Shown here one piece after another: positions 37,693 to 45,067 of a stretch of DNA of 64,000 bases. The stretch spans positions 1 to 64,000 of the forward strand of contig NZ_JBLXCD010000008.1 of the NCBI RefSeq assembly GCF_048265165.1, read 5' to 3'. Both the position numbers and the translations under genes were made by a program. Below the pieces are notes generated by a model. That model did not search any database. It saw only the letters and a program-made list of their open reading frames with translations, and was not told the origin of the DNA. Origin of the DNA: Oceanospirillum sp048265165. Lineage in GTDB: Bacteria; Pseudomonadota; Gammaproteobacteria; Pseudomonadales; Halomonadaceae. The first letter of the stretch is position 1, and every line of letters starts with the position of its first letter.

Positions 37693-38877
37693 ATGCTGAT
37701 CGATTTTTTTAATGATATCCGCAAAGTCGGTGTGCCGGTTAGCCTTAGGGAGCTGCTGGATCTACTGGCGGCCCTGGAAAAGGGCGTGGCTTTTGCCAAT
37801 ATCGACGACTTCTACCTGCTGTCCCGTACCTGCCTGGTTAAAGATGAAAGCTACTATGATCGTTTTGACCGGGCGTTTGGTGCTTATTTTAACGGGCTGG
37901 AAGGTTTGGATGATCTGCTGGATACGCTGATTCCTGATGAGTGGATCCGCAAAGAGTTTGAAAAGATGCTGACTCCGGAAGAGCGGGAGAAGATCAAATC
38001 TCTGGGAAGCCTGCAGGAACTTCTGGATACCTTTAAAGAACGTTTGGAGGAGCAGCAGAAGCGTCATGCCGGTGGTAATAAATGGATTGGAACCGGAGGT
38101 ACGTCGCCTTTTGGTGCCTACGGCTATAACCCTGAAGGTATCCGTATCGGGCAAGACGGTAACCGTCATAACCGGGCGGTAAAGGTTTGGGATAAGCGTC
38201 AGTTTAAGAATCTGGATGACAGTGTTGAGCTAGGCACCCGTAACATCAAGGTTGCCCTGAAGCGCCTGCGACAGTTTGCCCGTAGCGGTGCGGCTTCTGA
38301 GCTGGATCTGGATGATACCATCCGGTCTACAGCTCATAATGGCGGTATGCTGGACCTGAAGCTGGTGCCTGAACGCCATAACAGCGTTAAAGTGCTGCTG
38401 TTTTTTGATGTGGGCGGCTCTATGGATGGCTATATTAAAACCTGTGAAGAGCTGTTCTCCGCCTGTCGTACCGAGTTTAAGCATCTGGAATATTACTATT
38501 TCCACAACTTTATCTATGAATCGGTTTGGCAGAATAATCTGCGCCGCTTTGATGAGCGAATCCCCACTTATGACCTGCTGCATAAATATGCCTCAGATTA
38601 TAAAGTGATCTTTATCGGTGATGCGTCTATGTCTCCTTATGAGATCGCCATGGCCGGCGGCAGTGTGGAGCACTGGAATGAGGAGAGTGGGGCTCAGTGG
38701 ATGCAGCGGGTTACGGATACCTGGAAAAATATCGTCTGGTTGAATCCGGTCCCGGAAAATCACTGGGATTACACTCAGTCCATCGGTATGACGCGTCAGC
38801 TGATGCAGGATCGGATGTTTCCGCTAACTCTGTCGGGTATCACTGAGGCGATGAATCTTTTAACGAAAAAGAGTTAA
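37693..38877 (+). CDS. CoxE-like VWA-domain protein
   Basis: A 394-residue cytoplasmic protein. The N-terminal helical part (VPVSLRELLDLLAALEKGVAFANIDDFYLLSR) is typical of CoxE/MadC-like VWA proteins. A linker holds a Gly-rich segment (HAGGNKWIGTGGTSPFGAYG). The VWA domain has the MIDAS sequence FFDVGGSMDGY and VIFIGDASMSPYE. It works, by family precedent, with the adjacent MoxR ATPase. A weak hairpin terminator follows. Confidence 0.87.
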   Translation: MLIDFFNDIRKVGVPVSLRELLDLLAALEKGVAFANIDDFYLLSRTCLVKDESYYDRFDRAFGAYFNGLEGLDDLLDTLIPDEWIRKEFEKMLTPEEREKIKSLGSLQELLDTFKERLEEQQKRHAGGNKWIGTGGTSPFGAYGYNPEGIRIGQDGNRHNRAVKVWDKRQFKNLDDSVELGTRNIKVALKRLRQFARSGAASELDLDDTIRSTAHNGGMLDLKLVPERHNSVKVLLFFDVGGSMDGYIKTCEELFSACRTEFKHLEYYYFHNFIYESVWQNNLRRFDERIPTYDLLHKYASDYKVIFIGDASMSPYEIAMAGGSVEHWNEESGAQWMQRVTDTWKNIVWLNPVPENHWDYTQSIGMTRQLMQDRMFPLTLSGITEAMNLLTKKS

Positions 38878-38887
38878 TGTTATGGCA

Positions 38888-38914
38888 AAGGTGTCGGAAG
38901 GCACCTTCGGCTTT
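38888..38914 (+). terminator. Probable terminator after the MoxR/VWA operon
   Basis: AAGGTGTC and GGCACCTT pair over 8 bp (two G:U) around a GGAA tetraloop, followed by CGGCTTTT. The T-run is short. Confidence 0.55.
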
Positions 38915-38937
38915 TCCTATCTACACACTTAAACAGA

Positions 38938-39015
38938 TGTGGGTCGGGCTTTAGCCCGTCATCGTAAACGACATGTTGTCGTCCGTAGCCATGACGCCCT
39001 GAAGGGCGACCCACA
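38938..39015. repeat. REP doublet (REPIN-like)
   Basis: Outer arms TGTGGGTCG and CGACCCACA bracket 60 bp containing the inner palindromes GGGCTTTAGCCC and GCCCTGAAGGGC, plus a central CGACATGTTGTCG. This is two REP units in inverted orientation. Related half-copies follow at about 39035-39075 (two 'CGGGCTTTG(G/A)CCTTAAA' units and GTGGGTCGG), and another REP lies next to the CRISPR array at 29088. Confidence 0.65.
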
Positions 39016-39100
39016 ATGTCCTAAACCTCTGCGATTCGGGCTTTGGCCTTAAATCGGGCTTTGACCTTAAAAGAGTGGGTCGGACTGTGATGAATATCGA

Positions 39101-39571
39101 TTAACCGATGGTGATGGCCGGTAGCTCAGGTGCCTGCAGCTCAGATTTCTCGGTGGGTGCCATCACTGTTGCGGTACCTACTACCACTTTCTCATCGTTC
39201 TGGTTGGTGACCAGAGTGTCGATCACAACGCGGTTTTTGCTCAGCTTCTCTTTCACGGTCAGGGTCACGGTCAGAGTATCAGCCAGTTTTACCGGGCGAC
39301 GGAAGCTCAGCTCTTGGCCTAGGTAGATGGTGCCCGGCCCCGGAAGTACAGTCGCTAATGCTGCAGAAATCAGAGAGCCGGACCACATGCCATGGGCAAT
39401 CTGCTCACCAAACATGGTGGTTTTGGCGAACTCGGCATCCAGGTGAACCGGGTTAACATCGCCGGATACCGCTGCAAACAGTACCAGTTCTTTTTCAGTC
39501 AGAGCGCGTTCCAGTGTTGCTGTGTCGCCAACCTGAATCTCTTCGTAGGTTTTGCTAACCAGTACGGTCAT
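39101..39571 (-). CDS. MaoC-like (R)-specific enoyl-CoA hydratase
   Basis: A 156-residue single hot-dog-fold protein. The hydratase motif is intact: DVNPVHLDAEFAKTTMFGEQIAHGMWSGSLIS, with Asp and His as catalytic residues. Such proteins hydrate trans-2-enoyl-CoA to (R)-3-hydroxyacyl-CoA, linking beta-oxidation to polyhydroxyalkanoate supply (PhaJ-like). A GGAG ribosome site precedes the start. No pha gene is in the window, so PHA involvement is inference. Confidence 0.85.
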   Translation of the reverse strand: MTVLVSKTYEEIQVGDTATLERALTEKELVLFAAVSGDVNPVHLDAEFAKTTMFGEQIAHGMWSGSLISAALATVLPGPGTIYLGQELSFRRPVKLADTLTVTLTVKEKLSKNRVVIDTLVTNQNDEKVVVGTATVMAPTEKSELQAPELPAITIG

Positions 39572-39812
39572 TTTTTATATCTCCAGATATCGTTTTCTTT
39601 TAGTGTCTTGCCATAGCGACCTACGTTTGAGCTAAGGTTGCAGCTATGTTTGAACTCAGATTAACAGCACGAATATTACGTGATAATGATGTCTTATGTA
39701 ATCTTGCGTCAGGGCTGATTTTTCTCAGCTTACACCAGATAGTCGCTGCTGGTTTTTGTTTAAAACGGTCGAAAAATTTGAGTTTTATTGAACGGCTTAA
39801 TCATCGGCAAGA

Positions 39813-40568
39813 TTAGCTTGCTTTGTTGTGCGCTGCAATAAAACGGCTGACCAGCGGGTTCACAAGATCGGGGTGGGTGAGTGGCCCCATATGCCCACAG
39901 GGCAAAAGGTGGTGTTCAGCTTTTGGGAACGTGGCTTTCAGGGTATCCATCACAGCATGTGCGGATGGCTGGCTTTCTGAGCCTTCCATTAAAAGAACGG
40001 GGCAGCGGATGTTTGCCAGCTGATCCGGCTGGCAGGTCTCGTTCATAAGGGCCGTAAAATCATAGGCAACTTTGATGATGCCCTGGCAAAATATTTTCTG
40101 CATTTTTTCATTGAGACGTTTGAAGGTGCCTTGTCCATTCCAGTAATCAATAAAACGGTCAGCAGCTTCGGCGGTTTGATTTTGATCAATGAAGGACTCA
40201 ATTTTCCGGCTGAGTTCTTCAACGGCATTATATTGGGGATGCCCTGAACCCAGTAGATGGAACGCAACAGGCTCAAAAAGAGAAAGGCTGGCCACGCGTT
40301 CAGGATACAAGCGAGCCAGGCGAAGCGCTGTGGCGGCACCATAGGAATGCCCAACAAGGTGAAATCGATCTGAGGGTATCTCGGGTTGCAGCCGATCCAG
40401 CTCAAACTGCAGTTGATGCTCCTGCCGCGTGTTACCGGGCATTTTGGCATTACCATAACCTGAAATATCAGGTGCAGTGGAGGGCAGATCGATAGATTGG
40501 CGCAACGCCTGCCATTGCTGGCCGCTGCTCATGGAGCTGTGAAGAAGTAAAACCGGTGTGGCACGCAT
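39813..40568 (-). CDS. Alpha/beta hydrolase
   Basis: About 251 residues from ATG 40568 (MRATPVLLLHSSMSSGQQW). The frame extends 37 codons upstream, but that stretch looks non-coding. The oxyanion start (LLLHSSMSSG), the nucleophile elbow LVGHSYGAATALRLA and the catalytic His (CGHMGPLTHPDLV) are present, with an acidic residue expected in VLLMEGSESQPS. The substrate is unknown; esterase, haloalkane-type or C-C hydrolases share this fold. Confidence 0.8.
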   Translation of the reverse strand: MRATPVLLLHSSMSSGQQWQALRQSIDLPSTAPDISGYGNAKMPGNTRQEHQLQFELDRLQPEIPSDRFHLVGHSYGAATALRLARLYPERVASLSLFEPVAFHLLGSGHPQYNAVEELSRKIESFIDQNQTAEAADRFIDYWNGQGTFKRLNEKMQKIFCQGIIKVAYDFTALMNETCQPDQLANIRCPVLLMEGSESQPSAHAVMDTLKATFPKAEHHLLPCGHMGPLTHPDLVNPLVSRFIAAHNKAS

Positions 40569-40679
40569 CAACGGGATAATCCTGAAAAAAGCAATGTAAT
40601 AGCAGTGTTCGCTGGACTTTGATTTTAAACACAAGGAGTTAAGGAAAAAAACTAATAAATTATGACTATGTAGTCGCAA

Positions 40680-41014
40680 ATTATTAGGAAAATCAGCTAT
40701 TGACTCAACTAAAGTCTGATTCTTTTGCGATGCAGCGTAATGCTTAATTCATATACTAAACTGCTAAACCCTGTATGAGGTGTGTTAAGTACTGACAGCT
40801 GGTGTCTCTGATTTATTTGTCAGGCGGTGTCACGGCTTTATTTGTCAGGCAATGATTGGGCATTGTGCAGGTGCCGGTTTAAATCACTAACACCCGTCCG
40901 GGTGGGTCATTGACAGTGTTCTTTACACTGTGCAACGTACCTGTCTGCAGAAAATAACTAAAAACCTCAGAACGCCTAGAATAATAACAGGGCTCAGAAA
41001 CAAGGGTATCTTCG
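40680..41014. promoter_or_regulatory. Control region of the acyl-CoA ligase gene
   Basis: A 335-bp gap without a gene. A 14-bp direct repeat TTTATTTGTCAGGC occurs at 40812-40825 and 40837-40850 (25-bp period). CACCCG-TC-CGGGTG is palindromic at 40891-40904. ACAGTGT-N5-ACACTGT is a perfect 7-bp inverted repeat at 40913-40931. These are candidate operator sites; I do not recognise the regulator. Confidence 0.5.
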
Positions 41015-42640
41015 ATGCATCAGAATATTTACGATATGGGTCTGGAACAGACCCCAGCGAACTATGAGGCACTGTCTCCGTTAAGCTATCTGAAACGTGC
41101 GGCTTCCGTGTACCCTAACTACACGGCTCAGATTCACCACGGCGAGAAAACGACCTGGAAAGAGACCTATCAGCATGCGGTGCGCCTGGCCTCAGCGCTG
41201 AAAAAAGCAGGTATTGAGAAAGGTGATACCGTTTCTTTTATGTCGCCTAATATTCCTGCTCTGTTTGAAGCGCATTTTGGTGTACCTATGTCCGGTGCGG
41301 TTTTAAATGCACTGAACACTCGCCTGGATGCGGAAGCGACCTCTTTTATTCTGCAGCACGCTGAGACTAAGGTGATTTTTGTTGATCGTGAGTTTTCCGA
41401 TGTGATCAGCCGTGCTGTAAAAATGCTGCACAACAAGCCCCGTATTATCGATATTGATGACCCTTTCTATGAAGGTGGTGAACTGATTGGCGATACCAAC
41501 TATGAAGACTTTATCGCCCAGGGTGATGAGGACTTTGCCTGGGAGATGCCGGGAAATGAGTGGGATGCCATCACACTTAACTATACGTCAGGCACAACGG
41601 GTAATCCGAAAGGTGTGGTGTACCATCACCGTGGTGCTTATCTGAATGCCCAAAGCAATGTGATCTCATGGGATATGGGGCATCACCCTGTTTATCTGTG
41701 GACACTGCCGATGTTCCATTGCAATGGCTGGTGTTTCCCGTGGAGCGTTGCTCTGGCTTGTGGTGTCAGCGTTAGTCTGCGCCATGTTCGTGTGGAACCG
41801 ATTTATGAAGCGATTAAAGAGCACGGGGTTAACCATTTCTGTGGTGCACCTATTGTTCTGAATATGCTGAACAATGCTGATGATGAGATGAAAACCGGCA
41901 TTAATCACGAAGTTAAAGTTATGACGGCGGGCGCTGCGCCACCGGCTTCTGTGATTGAAGGCATGGAAGATATGGGCTTTAAAGTGACCCATGTTTATGG
42001 TCTGACAGAAACTTATGGCCCGTGTGTGCTGTGTGAATGGCACAGTGAGTGGGATGATCTGCCTGCCGGTGAGCGTGCTAAGCTGAAAGCGCGTCAGGGT
42101 GTTCGTGCACCTATGCAGGAAGGTCTGATGGTTGCGCATCCAACTACGATGGAGCCGGTACCTCAGGATGGTAAAACCATGGGTGAGATCTTCATTCGCG
42201 GTAACCTGGTGATGAAGGGGTACCTGAAAAACCCGAATACCACAGATGAATCGTTTGAGGGTGGCTGGTTCCATTCTGGAGATCTGGCGGTATGGCATGA
42301 AGATGGTTATATCGAGATCAAGGATCGCTCTAAAGATGTAATTATCTCAGGGGGGGAAAATATCTCCTCCATTGAAGTTGAAGACGTGCTTTATCGCCAC
42401 CCACAAATCATGGAAGCGGCGGTTGTAGCCAAGCCTGATGAGAAGTGGGGTGAAACACCGTGTGCATTTGTGGCACTGAACCCGGATACTGAACTGACCG
42501 AAGCGGAAGTGATTCAGTTTTGTCGTGACAATATGGCAAACTTTAAATCACCAAAAAATGTGGTGTTTGGTGATCTGCCAAAAACATCCACGGGTAAGAT
42601 TCAGAAGTTTATGCTGCGGGATCGAGCCAAAGAGCTTTAA
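41015..42640 (+). CDS. Acyl-CoA ligase, DmdB/medium-chain type
   Basis: A 541-residue ANL-superfamily enzyme that activates a carboxylic acid with ATP and CoA. The P-loop LNYTSGTTGNPKGVVYHHRG, the A5-like VYGLTETYGPC, the hinge SGDLAVWHEDGY...IKDRSKDVIISGGENIS and the C-terminal Lys in KTSTGKIQKF are intact. 'WTLPMFHCNGWCFPW' is typical of DmdB (3-methylmercaptopropionate-CoA ligase in DMSP breakdown) and related medium-chain ligases. The exact substrate cannot be read from the sequence. An AAGGG ribosome site precedes the start. A long hairpin follows, then the fadD control region. Confidence 0.85.
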   Translation: MHQNIYDMGLEQTPANYEALSPLSYLKRAASVYPNYTAQIHHGEKTTWKETYQHAVRLASALKKAGIEKGDTVSFMSPNIPALFEAHFGVPMSGAVLNALNTRLDAEATSFILQHAETKVIFVDREFSDVISRAVKMLHNKPRIIDIDDPFYEGGELIGDTNYEDFIAQGDEDFAWEMPGNEWDAITLNYTSGTTGNPKGVVYHHRGAYLNAQSNVISWDMGHHPVYLWTLPMFHCNGWCFPWSVALACGVSVSLRHVRVEPIYEAIKEHGVNHFCGAPIVLNMLNNADDEMKTGINHEVKVMTAGAAPPASVIEGMEDMGFKVTHVYGLTETYGPCVLCEWHSEWDDLPAGERAKLKARQGVRAPMQEGLMVAHPTTMEPVPQDGKTMGEIFIRGNLVMKGYLKNPNTTDESFEGGWFHSGDLAVWHEDGYIEIKDRSKDVIISGGENISSIEVEDVLYRHPQIMEAAVVAKPDEKWGETPCAFVALNPDTELTEAEVIQFCRDNMANFKSPKNVVFGDLPKTSTGKIQKFMLRDRAKEL

Positions 42641-42663
42641 AGATTAACCCTCCTCTGAATAGA

Positions 42664-42700
42664 CAGGGCCAGCCGGAATAACTTGTTCCGGCTGGCTCTG
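42664..42700 (+). terminator. 15-bp hairpin after the acyl-CoA ligase gene
   Basis: CAGGGCCAGCCGGAA and TTCCGGCTGGCTCTG pair over 15 bp (one G:U) with a 7-nt loop. No strong T-run follows, so it may stabilise the 3' end rather than terminate alone. Confidence 0.6.
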
Positions 42701-42733
42701 CTTCCCTATCTGTACGCTTTGCCCGGCACGGGC

Positions 42734-42753
42734 ATCAAAATACGTATTTTGAT
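42734..42753. repeat. 20-bp perfect palindrome
   Basis: ATCAAAATACGTATTTTGAT is identical on both strands. It can extend with GGG/CCC arms across one C-C mismatch (42730-42757). It lies between the two acyl-CoA ligase genes and has no coding explanation. It could be an operator or a hairpin. Confidence 0.6.
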
Positions 42754-42867
42754 CCCCTTTACTTTCTTCCTTTTACTACTTTTCTAGAATATTAAGTATG
42801 ACATTGCGGCAATGTTAAGCTTCAGGCTGAAGATTATGGTCTGTTTTCCTTGGGTGATGCTCTTTAG

Positions 42868-42930
42868 GTATTAATAGATGCTACTTAAGTATTAATAGGT
42901 GCTACTTGGGTATTGATAGATGCTACCCTT
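42868..42930. repeat. Three tandem 21-bp direct repeats upstream of fadD
   Basis: Three consecutive 21-bp units share GTATT(A/G)ATAG(A/G)TGCTAC, starting at 42868, 42889 and 42910. The 21-bp period is two turns of DNA, so a protein bound to each unit would sit on the same face. The regulator is unknown. Confidence 0.75.
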
Positions 42931-42993
42931 CAGATATTAGAAGCGGATGATGTTTGAATCGCAAAACGTGATAGTTCAGCTTTATCTGATTAA

Positions 42994-43026
42994 TAAAACA
43001 AACGTGCGTTTCAATCGTTTGTTTTA
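42994..43026. promoter_or_regulatory. Inverted repeat with PsrA-type operator upstream of fadD
   Basis: TAAAACAAACG (42994-43004) and CGTTTGTTTTA (43016-43026) form a perfect 11-bp inverted repeat. Within it, CAAAC-GTGC-GTTTC (42999-43012) fits the PsrA consensus (G/C)AAAC-N2-4-GTTT(G/C) known from Pseudomonas fatty-acid genes. It lies about 105 bp before the fadD start, so repression relieved by long-chain acyl-CoA is a reasonable inference. Confidence 0.65.
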
Positions 43027-43129
43027 CTTTTATTTGTAACTGGTTTATGTTGATGCGTATTAAGACAACAACCTCTGTAGCTCCCTTGCGAAGTGAGCCA
43101 ATAAAAATAAAGAAACGGGAGAAGAAGTC

Positions 43130-44821
43130 ATGATGAGTCCGTTCTTCAAAGAGCGTTATCCGGAAGGCGTTTCCAGTGAGATCGACCTGACGGCCTATAG
43201 TTCCGTGCTGGATGTTCTCGACGAGGCCTGTAAGCGGTTTGCTGACCGCCCTGCCTTTTCCAATATGGGTAAATGCATTACCTTTGCTGAGCTGGATGTC
43301 TTAGCCCGTGATTTTGCGGCTTACCTGCAAAACCACCTCGGACTTAAGCCGGGTGAGCGTATTGCGATTCAGCTACCGAACACGCTGCAATATCCGATTG
43401 CTTTATTTGGTGCGCTTCGGGCCGGGCTGGTAGTGGTGAATACCAATCCGCTGTATACCGAGCGTGAGATGCGTCATCAGTTTCAGGATTCAGGTGCTAA
43501 GGTTCTGGTTGTGCTGGCTAACATGGCGCACCTGGCGGAAAAAGTAATCCCGGATACTGAGATTGAGCACGTGATTATCACCGAACTGGGTGATATGCAC
43601 AGCTTTGTCAAACGCACGTTGATTAACTCCGTTGTGCGTTATGTGAAAAAAATGGTACCGGGTTACAGTATTCCCAATGCGATAGCTTACCGTGATGTTT
43701 TATCTGTCGGGAAAGCATTGCCTTTACAGGAATACCACGCTGATTCCGAAGATCTGGCGGTGCTGCAATATACCGGCGGTACAACGGGTGTCGCTAAAGG
43801 TGCTATGTTGAGTCACCGCAATCTGGTGGCGAATATGCTGCAGGCGCGTATCATCCTGAATACCATTCTGGATGAAGGTAAAGAGAGCGTTGTGCTGCCA
43901 TTGCCTATGTACCATATCTATACCTTTACGGTCAGTCTGGTACTGATGGAATCTGGTAATCACTCCCTGCTGGTAACCAATCCACGGGATCTGCCTGCTT
44001 TTGTTAAAGAACTGGCCAAAAATGAGTTCACCGGCTTTGTTGGCCTGAATACCCTTTTTGTGGCACTGGCGAACCGGGATGATTTTAAACAGTTGGATTT
44101 CTCTAAGCTTAAACTGACCATCTCCGGCGGTATGGCGTTAACCCACGCGGCAGAAGAAGAGTGGCATGCGATCACGGATTGCCACATTAACGAAGGTTAC
44201 GGTATGACCGAAACCTCGCCTATTGTGACCTTTAATATTCCGTGCCGCTCTCAGTTAGGCTCCATTGGTCTGCCAGTACCATCAACGGATCTTAAAGTTG
44301 TTGATGATAAAGGTAATGACTTGGCCCACGGTGATGTGGGTGAGCTTTGTGTGAAAGGCCCGCAGGTTATGATGGGTTACTGGAACAATGAAGAAGCAAC
44401 CCGGGATATGATTGATGGTGATGCATGGCTGCATACCGGAGATATGGCTGTTGTTCAGGATGATGGCTTTACTCGTATTGTCGATCGTAAGAAAGATATG
44501 ATTAATGTTTCCGGTTTTAATGTATATCCCAATGAAGTGGAAGATGTGATCGTCTCCCATAAAGGAATTATTGAAGCGGCTGCAATCGGTGTTCCGGATG
44601 AAAAAACCGGTGAAGCGATCAAAGTATTCCTGGTACGTCGTGATGAAAATCTGACGGTTAAAGAGGTTCAGGAGTATTGCCGGAGTCATCTGACAGGTTA
44701 TAAAGTGCCTAAGCAGGTTGAGTTCCGCGATGAGCTGCCAAAAACTAACGTGGGTAAAGTGCTGCGCCGTACACTGCGGGATGAAGAGCTGGAAAAGCTT
44801 AAACAGCAAGAGATTGCCTGA
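43130..44821 (+). CDS. fadD: Long-chain fatty acid-CoA ligase FadD
   Basis: A 563-residue AMP-forming ligase matching FadD length and motifs. It makes acyl-CoA from long-chain fatty acids at the inner membrane. The P-loop LQYTGGTTGVAKGAMLSHRN, NEGYGMTETSPIV, the FadD signature around DAWLHTGDMAVVQDDGFTRIVDRKKDMI and the C-terminal Lys in KTNVGKVLRRTLRD are intact. GGAG precedes the start. Upstream lie a PsrA-like operator, three 21-bp repeats and a 20-bp palindrome. A strong terminator follows. Confidence 0.92.
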   Translation: MMSPFFKERYPEGVSSEIDLTAYSSVLDVLDEACKRFADRPAFSNMGKCITFAELDVLARDFAAYLQNHLGLKPGERIAIQLPNTLQYPIALFGALRAGLVVVNTNPLYTEREMRHQFQDSGAKVLVVLANMAHLAEKVIPDTEIEHVIITELGDMHSFVKRTLINSVVRYVKKMVPGYSIPNAIAYRDVLSVGKALPLQEYHADSEDLAVLQYTGGTTGVAKGAMLSHRNLVANMLQARIILNTILDEGKESVVLPLPMYHIYTFTVSLVLMESGNHSLLVTNPRDLPAFVKELAKNEFTGFVGLNTLFVALANRDDFKQLDFSKLKLTISGGMALTHAAEEEWHAITDCHINEGYGMTETSPIVTFNIPCRSQLGSIGLPVPSTDLKVVDDKGNDLAHGDVGELCVKGPQVMMGYWNNEEATRDMIDGDAWLHTGDMAVVQDDGFTRIVDRKKDMINVSGFNVYPNEVEDVIVSHKGIIEAAAIGVPDEKTGEAIKVFLVRRDENLTVKEVQEYCRSHLTGYKVPKQVEFRDELPKTNVGKVLRRTLRDEELEKLKQQEIA

Positions 44822-44861
44822 CGCAGACATATTTATTTGGGTTATGTGGTGATTTCAGATT

Positions 44862-44883
44862 AAGGGGCTTCGGCCCCTTTTTT
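44862..44883 (+). terminator. Terminator after fadD
   Basis: A 7-bp stem (AAGGGGC with GCCCCTT) with a TTCG tetraloop followed by six T: a textbook intrinsic terminator. Confidence 0.92.
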
Positions 44884-45067
44884 GCGTTTTCAGTTAGGTT
44901 GCCGGCTACAGCGTGAGGCCTGACGGCAGCGCAAATCAGGTTGTCCTGTAAATCCTCTGTGTTTTTCAATGAAACAGGGTAAAATGCCGCCCTTCAATTG
45001 TGATATCCCTAGCGATCGCTATGTTTTACCGTACACGCGTTGAGTTTCTCCAGAGGTTTTTTCCTGC

